The notes under the pieces: model-generated
Seen by the model: only the letters and a program-made list of their open reading frames with translations
Database searches by the model: none
What the model was told of the DNA's origin: nothing
Assembly: GCA_021791695.1 (NCBI GenBank)
Contig: JAJYWC010000017.1
Span: forward strand, 1-39,699
DNA: 39,699 bases
From: an archaeon
GTDB taxonomy: Archaea > Thermoproteota > Nitrososphaeria > Nitrososphaerales > Gagatemarchaeaceae
Reading direction: 5' to 3'
Shown: piece by piece, positions 7,759 through 15,107 of the stretch
How the letters are laid out: every line of letters begins with the position of its first letter
Position numbering within the stretch: the first letter of the stretch is position 1
Made by a program: the position numbers and the translations under genes

Positions 7759-8538
7759 CTAGAACATTACCATTCCGCCGCTAACGTTGAGCGATTGGCC
7801 GGTCATGTAATCCGCCTTGCGAGAAGCGAGAAACACGATGATGTCGGCCACGTCCTCCGGCAGCGCGAGCCTGCCGAGCGGAACCCTCGCCGCCCACTGC
7901 TTCCTCAGCTCTTCTTCCGGGATGCCGCGGATGCGGGAATGGGTCCTGAACTCGTACTCCAGCATCTCTGTCTGCACGTCGCCCGGGCAGACGGCGTTTA
8001 CGTTGATCCCGTGAGGCGCCAGCTCAAGCGCTAGGCTCTTGGTGATCCCGATGACCGCGAACTTGGACGCGCAGTAGTGCGTATAGTATGCCCCGCCGTT
8101 CTTTCCCGCGATCGACGAAACATTGACGATCTTGCCGCCTCCTCCCCTCGTGACCATGTGACTGGCCACCGCCTTACAGGTCTGAAAGGTACCCCTTGCG
8201 TTGACTTCCATCGTGCCGTCCCAGAGTTCCTGGGTTATCTTGTCGAAGGGGAGTATAGTAAGAATGCCTGCACAATTTACCAGGATGTCGACCTTGCCGA
8301 GCGCTTCGAGGCACCTGCCCACACTGCGCTGTATGTCCGTTTCAGAGCGCACGTCGAGCCTGTCTGCGACGCAGTTTCCGCCCACTGCGACAACCTCCTT
8401 CCCTGTCTGCCGCGCCGTCTCTTCCTTGACGTCCGTCGCGAAGATATCGGCCCGTTCCCTCGCGAAGGCCGATGCCACCGCCCTGCCGATTCCGCCGCCG
8501 GCACCGGTTATCATCACGGTTTTTCCTGAGAGACTCAT
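7759..8538 (-). CDS. SDR-family oxidoreductase
   Basis: NAD(P)-dependent short-chain dehydrogenase/reductase of 259 residues. Visible are the Rossmann glycine motif TGAGGGIG near the N-terminus, an acidic residue after strand 2 (FATDVKEE, favouring NAD), NCAG, the catalytic Ser in VNVSSIAG, the YxxxK pair in YCASK, and the substrate-loop start CPGDVQTEM. The C-terminal YMTGQSLNVSGGMVMF is typical of 3-oxoacyl-ACP reductase or glucose-dehydrogenase-like members. ATG 8538 puts five residues before the first strand; an in-frame ATG at 8574 would add 12. Substrate cannot be called from the sequence. Confidence 0.9.
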   Translation of the reverse strand: MSLSGKTVMITGAGGGIGRAVASAFARERADIFATDVKEETARQTGKEVVAVGGNCVADRLDVRSETDIQRSVGRCLEALGKVDILVNCAGILTILPFDKITQELWDGTMEVNARGTFQTCKAVASHMVTRGGGGKIVNVSSIAGKNGGAYYTHYCASKFAVIGITKSLALELAPHGINVNAVCPGDVQTEMLEYEFRTHSRIRGIPEEELRKQWAARVPLGRLALPEDVADIIVFLASRKADYMTGQSLNVSGGMVMF

Positions 8539-9070
8539 AACGGAGTCCCTTCCCACGTCTCCTATTAGTCGCATCGGAAGCGTCTCCTAAGCGGGGGCTT
8601 GGGTCCTTCCACAAGAAGCGCACCGCCAGGAGTTCGGTCCTGCATAGCGGCGCTGTCGGGGACGCGCCTTGCCGCGGCGGGGTAGACTGCACGGTCAGCT
8701 CGGTGGACGGGCATCCCTGCGTACTGAAGTTCATGCCCGGAGGCCCGAGAGCGAGTGGCAGTCATCGAATATTCAGAGGACGCGCACATTGATCCAAGCG
8801 GGTGGTGAAGGCTGAAGACTGGCGCCTATCAAGGGAGAGCCGACCAAGGACCGGGTAGTCGAAGCAAGGTCTTTACACAGATCCTTCGCAACTGAGGCGG
8901 GTCTCAAGAAAAGCCCTCCGGAGCGCAAGAGTCTCTGGAAATCTCCACCCATCTCAAAAAGAGTACGTCTCGTGGGAGGCGAGTACGAGAAGGCTCGACG
9001 CGCTAGGGAAGCGTGACGCAGAGGTGGCGGTGGGAGTCAAGGAGAATCCGCTCTGGGCGGCTGGATGTTT
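8539..9070. other. no supported gene
   Basis: About 530 bp between the SDR gene and the universal stress protein promoter. The open frames here lack recognisable domains, have no promoter or RBS, and none is convincingly longer than the GC-rich composition would produce by chance. I see no tRNA, repeat array or strong inverted repeat. It may contain the remains of a lost gene. Confidence 0.4.
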
Positions 9071-9113
9071 CAATCTTAAATACTTCACACGATGGCGACC
9101 GGGCGAGTTTATC

Positions 9114-9581
9114 ATGCAGTCGAGCGTCGTGATGCCTCCTGTTGTCTCGCGCATACTCCTGCCGGTCGACGGCTCCGAGCACGCGAGGAGAGCGGCAGAG
9201 GCGGCGATACAGATTGCATCCGAATACAAGGCGAGCCTTCTGATTGTCAGCGTAGTCTCGCCGCCAGCATTCTTCATCTCGGGGCCGGTGGGGGCCCCCG
9301 CCGACCTGACAGACTACTACCGACTCGAAACGGAAGACGCTAGCAGCGCGGTCAATTCAGTCGCGGAGCTCGCCAAGCAGGCAGGCGTCTCGGTCACTTC
9401 ACAGATTCTTCGCCCCGGCAAATCAGTCGTGGAAGCAATAGTCGAATTCGCATCCGATGAGAAGGTGGACCTGATAGTGATAGGCACGAGAGGTCTCGGT
9501 GGCTTTAGGAAGATGCTGCTCGGGAGCGTCTCGAGTGGCGTCATTTCGCACGCCCACTGTTCCGTTCTCGTCGTGCGCTAG
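9114..9581 (+). CDS. universal stress protein (UspA family)
   Basis: Single-domain Usp protein of 155 residues. The N-terminal strand and loop ILLPVDGSEHARRAAEAAI and the C-terminal ATP-binding motif GTRGLGGFRKMLLGSVSSGVI (G-2x-G-9x-G-[ST] pattern) are intact, followed by the last strand CSVLVVR. It is therefore likely to bind ATP and act as a cytoplasmic stress or signalling protein. ATG 9114 is chosen because a strong TATA-like CTTAAATAC lies at 9075-9083, fitting a start about 8 nt upstream of the ATG; the longer in-frame start at 9024 would lie upstream of the promoter. Its stop overlaps that of the convergent DUF1634 gene. Confidence 0.9.
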   Translation: MQSSVVMPPVVSRILLPVDGSEHARRAAEAAIQIASEYKASLLIVSVVSPPAFFISGPVGAPADLTDYYRLETEDASSAVNSVAELAKQAGVSVTSQILRPGKSVVEAIVEFASDEKVDLIVIGTRGLGGFRKMLLGSVSSGVISHAHCSVLVVR

Positions 9582-9994
9582 CGCGCTACGGCGGCCTCAA
9601 GCGGACCGATGACGAACGTGCTGACAAGCAGGACCGAAAGCACGAACAGCGTGATTAGTACATACTTCTTGTCGTGCTCCAGCATGAAGATAACCGCAGA
9701 AGCCGCGACCCTTGCGACCGGCGTCGCGAGCAGCAGGATCAGACCGAGCTGCAGGACCGAAGAAGGGCTAGCTGCCCCGAGACCGGTGAAGAGGTCTACC
9801 GGGCTGGTTGTAGGCATCCCGTAGTTGGTCGAGATGATCTGTTGAAGTGAATCGGGGAAGCCCGTCGGCGTGTAGGCAAATGTCAGCACCATCCCGAGCG
9901 CTACAAGCGCAGTGCTGACCACCACCCCATACTTCAAGATGTCACTGAGGATGCCGTTCATGTCGATGGTCCGGCCGGAGTCCTCGGTGGTCAT
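9578..9994 (-). CDS. DUF1634 membrane protein
   Basis: Small membrane protein of 138 residues with three hydrophobic segments (about 17-40, 78-97 and 112-132 from the chosen start), matching DUF1634: a cytoplasmic N-terminus, a long external loop, and the second helix followed by VARVAASAVIFMLEHDKKYV. Start ATG 9994 overlaps the TauE-family stop as ATGA, implying translational coupling. DUF1634 genes frequently follow TauE/SafE genes in archaea and bacteria, so it is probably an accessory subunit of that exporter. A longer frame to 10054 would run deep into the upstream gene and is not favoured. Confidence 0.8.
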   Translation of the reverse strand: MTTEDSGRTIDMNGILSDILKYGVVVSTALVALGMVLTFAYTPTGFPDSLQQIISTNYGMPTTSPVDLFTGLGAASPSSVLQLGLILLLATPVARVAASAVIFMLEHDKKYVLITLFVLSVLLVSTFVIGPLEAAVAR

Positions 9995-10854
9995 GGTATA
10001 CCCTGCCTCGCCATCTCGACAGCGACGACCAGGAGCACTGCGATGAAGATCCACCTCAGAGGACCGGCTTTCGTCCTCAAGAGTAGTTTCGTCCCGCCGT
10101 ATGCGCCGATGACCACTCCCACCGCCACCGGGGCTGCCACGAACGGGTTCACGAATCCAGCGATATAGTATATCGCCGTGCTCGCAGCGGCGGTAACCCC
10201 GATCATGAAGTTGCTGGTCGTCGTTGAGACCTTGAAGGGGAGTTTCATTAAACTGTCCATGCCGACGACCTTCAGGACGCCTCCACCGACTCCGAGCAGC
10301 GCAGAAAGAAGGCCCGCGAGGAGCATCACCCCGAAACCAGAGAAGACCTTGTCTGCCACGTAGCCTATGGTCTTGCCGCTCGCCTTGTCGTAGTATTCGC
10401 CCTTCAGATTTAGAGCCTCGGCTACCCTGTTCGGCTCCTCGTTGATCATCTCCACTCCCTTCCTCTCTCTCCTCATCCTCATCGCCGAGCTGTACGCCGA
10501 AGTCGCGAGCATGACCGAGAACAGGAGAAAGACGACCCAGGAGTATCCTGTCTTAACGAGGAAGATGCTGCTGACCGCGCCGGTGACGGCCCCAAGGGTT
10601 GTGCCAACCTCTAGGAACATCCCTATCCTGATGTTGGTTATCCTGTCCCGGACATAAGCCGAGGCTGAACCGCTCGAGGTCGCAATCACCGAGACGATGC
10701 TGGCGCCGATGGCGTACTGTATGGGGACGCCGAACAGGAGGGTCAGAGCCGGTACAACAAGTACACCCCCGCCCACGCCAACGAGCGCCCCGATGAGGCC
10801 GGCCGCGGTCGAAATCAAGAGCATGAAAACGACGTACTCGAAGACTCCGGTCAA
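9991..10854 (-). CDS. TauE/SafE family anion exporter
   Basis: Predicted sulfite/organosulfonate-type exporter of 287 residues with about eight membrane segments. The two family repeats start with the glycine motifs LIGALVGVGGGVLVVPALTL (about residue 19) and LLSALLGVGGGVLKVVGM (about 180). A hydrophilic loop of about 50 residues separates the halves. Transport of sulfur-containing anions is known for some members, but the substrate here is not determined. It forms an operon with the overlapping DUF1634 gene. Confidence 0.85.
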   Translation of the reverse strand: MTGVFEYVVFMLLISTAAGLIGALVGVGGGVLVVPALTLLFGVPIQYAIGASIVSVIATSSGSASAYVRDRITNIRIGMFLEVGTTLGAVTGAVSSIFLVKTGYSWVVFLLFSVMLATSAYSSAMRMRRERKGVEMINEEPNRVAEALNLKGEYYDKASGKTIGYVADKVFSGFGVMLLAGLLSALLGVGGGVLKVVGMDSLMKLPFKVSTTTSNFMIGVTAAASTAIYYIAGFVNPFVAAPVAVGVVIGAYGGTKLLLRTKAGPLRWIFIAVLLVVAVEMARQGIP

Positions 10855-10918
10855 ACTGGGGGTCGGCTCCTAGCTTCGCAATTAAGGATTACCCGACTTC
10901 CTAGCTTCGCGAGCGCCT

Positions 10919-11218
10919 CTAGATTACCTCTATCGAGCTTTCGGAGAACCCCTGCTTGACGAGTATCTCGACGACCCTGTCCCTGTGGTCGCCCTGAAGT
11001 ATTATAGCGCCGTCCTTCACCGTCCCTCCTGTCGCGAGGATCTTCTTCATCTTCGTCCCGAGCTCCTGAAGGTCCTTCTCGTTCATCTTGAGCCCCTCGA
11101 CCACGGTCGTAGGCTTGCCAAAACGTCGCATCTCAGTCCTGACCCGTATCCTAGCCTCCTCTCTGTCAAGTTCCGCTAGGATGTCGTCGAATCCTTCTTC
11201 GGGCTCTTTGCTACTCAC
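10919..11218 (-). CDS. translation initiation factor aIF1 (SUI1)
   Basis: SUI1-domain protein of 99 residues, the archaeal eIF1 homologue, which binds the small ribosomal subunit and guards start-codon selection. The domain runs from about residue 20 (RIRVRTEMRRFGKPTTVVEGL) through the core GTKMKKILATGGTVKDG and ILQGDHRDRVVEIL to the C-terminal GFSESSIEVI, all typical. The start is GTG 11218; a TATA-like ATAATATAT on the minus strand at 11244-11252 is at the right distance for a leaderless mRNA. The acidic N-terminal 20 residues are variable in the family. Confidence 0.93.
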   Translation of the reverse strand: MSSKEPEEGFDDILAELDREEARIRVRTEMRRFGKPTTVVEGLKMNEKDLQELGTKMKKILATGGTVKDGAIILQGDHRDRVVEILVKQGFSESSIEVI

Positions 11219-11365
11219 TGCTACGGGTTTGGGTATATTGGGATATATTATTTAGGCTTAAGCCGAAGTTTGTAACTCGCTCAACCGTCCATACCGGCGT
11301 CATTCGCACAGCTTGCAAGCAGCTGCGCTTCAAAAATAAAGATGTGGTACGAGAGTCCAAAATCA

Positions 11366-11378
11366 CTTAAAATGCAGA
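11366..11378 (+). promoter_or_regulatory. TATA-like box of tRNA(CAU)
   Basis: CACTTAAAATGC lies about 25-30 bp before the mature 5' end at 11398, the standard position for an archaeal tRNA promoter. Confidence 0.5.
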
Positions 11379-11397
11379 TAGCCCTGTGCTAGGGCGA

Positions 11398-11510
11398 GGG
11401 CCCGTAGCTCAGAGCTTGATATAGCGGGAAGTCTGGTTAGAGCGACCGGCTCATAATCTTGGAGAAGAGGAGCGACCGGTCGGTCGAGAGTTCAAATCTC
11501 TCCGGGCCCA
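11398..11510 (+). tRNA. tRNA with CAU anticodon, two introns (Ile2 or elongator Met)
   Basis: The acceptor stem GGGCCCG (11398-11404) pairs with CGGGCCC (11503-11509) with discriminator A. The D stem is GCTC/GAGC. The anticodon stem ACCGG/CCGGT encloses the loop CTCATAA with CAT at 11452-11454, and the T arm is GAGAG-TTCAAAT-CTCTC. Two introns must be removed to close the cloverleaf: about 20 nt in the D loop (near 11413-11432, boundaries ambiguous by a few nt) and 19 nt at the canonical 37/38 position (11456-11474), leaving 74 nt. The acceptor does not match an initiator tRNA. The GGGCCCG acceptor is typical of archaeal tRNA-Ile, so this may be tRNA-Ile2 needing C34 modification by TiaS; elongator Met is the alternative. 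No CCA is encoded. Confidence 0.88.
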
Positions 11511-11567
11511 CTACGCATTCTAACGGATAAATAGAGGCGAGGGCAAACATTGCAAGGCGATCACTAG

Positions 11568-12902
11568 CTGTACAGCTCGGCTGCGTACGATGACCTAGTC
11601 CGCGACGTCAATATCAGGTACACGGATTCCCTCATCAAGAGGAACCCCGGTCTCGTCGACGCGGCGGTCCATCTCCACCAGTCGGGGCAGATTCCTCCTA
11701 ACACGTACCTTCTCGACCTCGATGCCCACCGGAGGAACGCGAGGACGATCGCGAAGGAGGCCAGGAAGAACGACCTTTCGCTCTACTACATGAGTAAGCA
11801 GGTCGGAAGGAACCCTATAATCTGCAACGGCGTCCTGCAGGAGGGCTTCAGGGGAGTGGTGGCGGTCGAGGTCGCGTGCGCCAAGAGCCTGAACAGGTAC
11901 GGGGTGAAGATAGGTCACGTGGGACACCTCGTGCAGCCTCCGGTGGACGACATCGATTACGTGTTGAGCATGAAGCCCGAGGTTTGGACGGTCTACAGCC
12001 TCGACAACGCCCGCGCGGTCTCCAAGAGGGCGGAGAAGGTTGGCCGGAAGCAGGACGTCCTGGTTCAGCCGGTGGGGAAGAAGGACTTGTTCTTCGACAC
12101 AATGTCGGGTGGAATCCCTGAAGAGGACATCGTTTCGGAGGTCAAGAAGATATCCGAGCTCCCGGGACTGAAGGTGATAGGCACCACAAGCTTCCCATGT
12201 CTCCTATACAACCTGGCAACCAGCAGGGTGGAACCGATATCCAACTTCCACACGGCGGTGCGAGCCGCGCGGCGGCTCGAGAGAGAACTCGGCCTCGAGA
12301 TATCCCAGGTCAACGTCCCCGGCACCAATCACGCGTCAAACATGAAGGTGATAGCCGAGAACGGCGGCACCCACGCGGAGCCTGGAAACGGCGTCTCTGG
12401 CACGAACACCGAGCACGGGTTCGACCAGAAGGCACCGGAGGTCCCCGCTTTCGTGTACGTCACCGAGGTTTCACACCGTCTCAGGGAGAGGACCTTCACC
12501 CAGGGTGGCGGGATGTCCTATTCCGGTGGCGGCTGGGGGCTCTTCCCGGACGGGAAGCTGTGGGTCGCCGGAAACGACGTAGCGATGGACGCCATGGTCG
12601 GGAGGTCGGCCAAGCAGGCGATGACCAACCGCGTGAAGGCCAAGTATCCCGGAATGGACCCCTTCAACTACAACCTCACGCTCTACCCCGGAGAAAAGAG
12701 GTTCTCCACAGGAGAGACGGTCGTCTTCGGTTTCTGTACACTCCAGATTTTCGTCACGCGGGGCTGGCACGCAGTCGTAGAGGGCGTGGAGGACAACGAC
12801 CCGCGCCTGCTCGGCCTCTTCGACCAGGGTAACAACCTCGTCGACCGCCGTGGCCATCTTCTCGGAGAGAAGGCCGTCCGAGACATACTCAAGAAGATGT
12901 GA
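11568..12902 (+). CDS. YhfX-like PLP enzyme (alanine-racemase fold), start not canonical
   Basis: Fold-type III PLP enzyme related to YhfX and other alanine-racemase-like proteins; the substrate is unknown. The first ATG (11790) lies just before the predicted PLP lysine (MSKQVGRNP), too late to make the barrel's first strand. The open frame continues upstream and encodes the family's N-terminus: SLIKRNPGLVDAAVHLHQ, then IPPNTYLLDLDAHRRNAR. No ATG, GTG or TTG exists in this stretch. It is bounded by TAG at 11565, after which the first codon is CTG 11568. A TATA-like GGATAAATA at 11525-11533 puts transcription start near 11555, so CTG is the best start candidate; TTG 11550 would require reading the TAG. 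Other conserved stretches include VNVPGTNHASNM and GNGVSGTNTEHG. Length from CTG is 444 residues. Confidence 0.75.
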   Translation: MYSSAAYDDLVRDVNIRYTDSLIKRNPGLVDAAVHLHQSGQIPPNTYLLDLDAHRRNARTIAKEARKNDLSLYYMSKQVGRNPIICNGVLQEGFRGVVAVEVACAKSLNRYGVKIGHVGHLVQPPVDDIDYVLSMKPEVWTVYSLDNARAVSKRAEKVGRKQDVLVQPVGKKDLFFDTMSGGIPEEDIVSEVKKISELPGLKVIGTTSFPCLLYNLATSRVEPISNFHTAVRAARRLERELGLEISQVNVPGTNHASNMKVIAENGGTHAEPGNGVSGTNTEHGFDQKAPEVPAFVYVTEVSHRLRERTFTQGGGMSYSGGGWGLFPDGKLWVAGNDVAMDAMVGRSAKQAMTNRVKAKYPGMDPFNYNLTLYPGEKRFSTGETVVFGFCTLQIFVTRGWHAVVEGVEDNDPRLLGLFDQGNNLVDRRGHLLGEKAVRDILKKM

Positions 12903-12986
12903 CACCGTCCGGCCGGTTGTTGCGGTCGAGGGAGACGATTAGTTAATCTACCTTGGGGGCGAAGGGCTATTCCGAACAGTAGAGTT

Positions 12987-14558
12987 TTGAAAGAAAGAAG
13001 AATCCCGCGCACGATGTCGACGCAGCACCCGGACAACGTCTCGACTCCGCCGTGGTCAGGGTCGGACGTCATCGAGGGGGAGGCGGAGCTGCGCGAGGCG
13101 TTCTCCGCATACAGTGAGCTCGGTTGCGACGAGGTCATGTGGGACTCGGAGGGAAAGGACGTTGACACCAACGTGATCAGGAAGCTGCTCAGTGCGTATC
13201 CTGACTTCTTCCAGAAGCACGCTCTGGGCAAGGACATCTTCATGACGTACAGGGTCCCCAACCCTCAGATAGAGGTGGCCGAGCGCAAGATCGTCACCGA
13301 GACTCTCCAGACGATACCGCTCAGTTCCGATGTCGCGTCCGTATTCTACAAGCGGGATTCCACCCCCGTATTCGAGGTCATCCTTCCGTTCACGACGAGC
13401 GGGGAGGAGCTTACGTGGCTGCACAGCTACTATGAGAAGGCCATCGCTGGGGTCGGAGACCTGAAGCTGTCCGATTCCATGACCGTGAAGAAGTGGGTCG
13501 GTGCATTCAAGCCCGGAAAAGTGAACGTCATACCGCTGGTGGAGGACATGGAGCACCTGCTGCTCATAGACTCGCTAGTAAAGGAGCACGCGCGTGCGAT
13601 CCCGATGAAACAACTACGCGCGTTCATAGCCCGCTCCGACCCTGCGCTGAACTACGGTCTAATGCCCGCCGTCCTTCTTGCGAAGATAGCTCTCTTCAAG
13701 CTCCACTCGCTCAAGAACGACGGCATCGAGGCGCATCCCATGATAGGGGTAGGGTCGATGCCCTTCAGGGGGCACCTCTCTCCGACGAACGTGCAGAACT
13801 TCCTCGAGGAGTACAAGGGGCTCAGCACAGTGACGGTCCAGTCCGCATTCCGCTACGACTATCCTCACGCGCAGGTCAAGAGGGCCGTAGCCCAGCTCAA
13901 CTCAAATCTCCCCAACGGGGAGCCCGACGAGGTCAGCCCGGAGCAGGAGAAGCTGCTGAGGACGGCGATGTACAAGCTCATCTCGGCGTATCAGTCGAGG
14001 ATAGAGGAGCTGGCCCCCTTCATCAACAGCATCGCTCAGTATGTGCCCCGACGAAGGGCGAGGAAGCTGCACATCGGTCTCTTTGGCTACAGCAGAAATG
14101 TGAAGGGGAAGACCATGCCACGCGCCATCCCGTTCGCCGCCGCCTTCTACTCGATAGGCATACCGCCCGAGTTCATCGGGGCGAGCGCACTGTCGGGGCT
14201 CACCGACGCCGAGTGGGACGCGCTCAGGGCCGTCTACGTCAACATCAGGAAAGACTACCGGAGCGTGGGCAGCCTCGTTTCCTGGCAGACCATCAACATG
14301 ATGATGGAGGTCTATCCCAAGGTCGCCAAGGCGGCCGGGATGGACACCCAGAAGCTGAGGACATCCCTCGGGGCGCTGGTCTCGGACCTCTCCTCCATCG
14401 AGGAGAGCCTGTCGGTCAAGCTGGGACCGACGAGCAGCTCTACCAAGAAGCACGAGAACTTCACCAACAACTTCCTGATCTCGTACATGCTCGGAGAACA
14501 CGATGAAGCGCGCGATTCCTTCGACCAGGCCGCCAAGCTGCGCTGCAGCCTCGGCTGA
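12987..14558 (+). CDS. ppcA: archaeal-type phosphoenolpyruvate carboxylase
   Basis: Carboxylates PEP with bicarbonate to oxaloacetate, an anaplerotic step. The 523-residue product has the length and start of the archaeal PpcA family (RIPRTMSTQHPDN), distinct from the much longer bacterial/plant enzyme. Conserved pieces include DEVMWDSEGKDVD, VIPLVEDMEHLL, RSDPALNYGL, IGVGSMPFRGHLSPTN (active-site Arg loop), QSAFRYDYP and LFGYSRNVKGKTMPRAIPF. TTG 12987 is taken as start because family members begin about 8 residues before MSTQHPDN; ATG 13014 would remove them. The perfect palindrome GATTA-GT-TAATC at 12937-12948 may include the TATA box. Confidence 0.93.
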   Translation: MKERRIPRTMSTQHPDNVSTPPWSGSDVIEGEAELREAFSAYSELGCDEVMWDSEGKDVDTNVIRKLLSAYPDFFQKHALGKDIFMTYRVPNPQIEVAERKIVTETLQTIPLSSDVASVFYKRDSTPVFEVILPFTTSGEELTWLHSYYEKAIAGVGDLKLSDSMTVKKWVGAFKPGKVNVIPLVEDMEHLLLIDSLVKEHARAIPMKQLRAFIARSDPALNYGLMPAVLLAKIALFKLHSLKNDGIEAHPMIGVGSMPFRGHLSPTNVQNFLEEYKGLSTVTVQSAFRYDYPHAQVKRAVAQLNSNLPNGEPDEVSPEQEKLLRTAMYKLISAYQSRIEELAPFINSIAQYVPRRRARKLHIGLFGYSRNVKGKTMPRAIPFAAAFYSIGIPPEFIGASALSGLTDAEWDALRAVYVNIRKDYRSVGSLVSWQTINMMMEVYPKVAKAAGMDTQKLRTSLGALVSDLSSIEESLSVKLGPTSSSTKKHENFTNNFLISYMLGEHDEARDSFDQAAKLRCSLG

Positions 14559-14560
14559 CT

Positions 14561-15010
14561 CTACTTTCCAGGCTCCTTCTTCGGGAGGTCGGGAAACTGG
14601 CTGAAGTGCGCGTGCACTATCTTCCAGGATTCCCCCACCTTCGCAACGACCATGGTCACCCTGGAGCGCGAACCTACGGTCATCCCCTCGAACGAATAGT
14701 CGTTAACGAACATCCCCTTGAAGCTGAGGTAGAACGTCGCGATGGCCACGCCACCCACCAGGTCGACCCGCAAGTCCTCGATCTTGTATTCATAGTCGGA
14801 GATGTTGGCGAACGCGGCCTGCTCGTGCACGAAAGCCTCCTCGGAGCTCTGTCTGGTGTAGGGCGGGTTCTCGTCAAACTTGGTGAAGAGCCTTGCAGGT
14901 CCATGGAAATCCATGAGGGAGGTGATCTCCTTCTCCTTCCCCGCCTCGAAGAAGGAGGTGATGAACGCCGCCACCTGTCTGCCAACATCCTCCTGCCCGG
15001 GATCCTGCAC
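14561..15010 (-). CDS. NTF2-like/SnoaL-like protein
   Basis: 149-residue protein with the cone-shaped NTF2-like pattern: an N-terminal helix (VGRQVAAFITSFFEAG), a DFHGPARLFTKFDENPPY segment, then three long strands ending VTMVVAKVGESWKIVHAHFSQFP, the usual SnoaL/DUF4440 C-terminus. Such proteins can be ligand-binding or enzymatic, and no catalytic residues can be assigned. The start is GTG 15010. The gene is divergent from the DHA2 efflux gene, and its promoter region holds the palindrome AGGACGTCCT and MarR-type sites, so it may belong to the same regulon. Confidence 0.7.
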   Translation of the reverse strand: MQDPGQEDVGRQVAAFITSFFEAGKEKEITSLMDFHGPARLFTKFDENPPYTRQSSEEAFVHEQAAFANISDYEYKIEDLRVDLVGGVAIATFYLSFKGMFVNDYSFEGMTVGSRSRVTMVVAKVGESWKIVHAHFSQFPDLPKKEPGK

Positions 15011-15043
15011 GACAGCGTAGTCCTCGCCGCCTGCTAAATAACC

Positions 15044-15053
15044 AGGACGTCCT
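15044..15053. promoter_or_regulatory. palindrome AGGACGTCCT upstream of the NTF2-like gene
   Basis: A perfect 10-bp palindrome about 34-43 bp before the GTG start at 15010. It lies in the divergent promoter region, next to the predicted TATA on the minus strand. Operator function is inferred from symmetry and position only. Confidence 0.3.
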
Positions 15054-15059
15054 AGATGC

Positions 15060-15107
15060 TTAGCCGCCTAAATATTATATAACCAAATATTTTAGCCGGC
15101 GGGCTAA
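15060..15107. promoter_or_regulatory. MarR-type operator and promoter of efflux operon
   Basis: TTAG-N4-CTAA (15060-15071) and TTAGCC-GGCG-GGCTAA (15092-15107) are inverted repeats sharing TTAGCCG, 32 bp apart (three helical turns). They flank an AT-rich TATA candidate (ATTATATAA, about 15073-15081), and the second runs into the ATG of the transporter gene. The layout would let a dimeric repressor cover both the TBP/TFB side and the transcription start. The MarR gene at the end of the operon is the obvious candidate regulator. Confidence 0.6.

Noticed and set aside
8565-8789. Small open frames upstream of the SDR gene
   Set aside because: No domain, promoter or RBS; Arg/Pro-rich composition typical of random GC-rich frames.
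11790-12902. Use of ATG 11790 as the start of the PLP enzyme
   Set aside because: It would remove the first strand and helix of the barrel although the upstream codons clearly encode them.
12937-12948. GATTA-GT-TAATC palindrome before ppcA as an operator
   Set aside because: It is short, AT-rich and at the position of the TATA box, so symmetry may be incidental; noted only in the ppcA entry.
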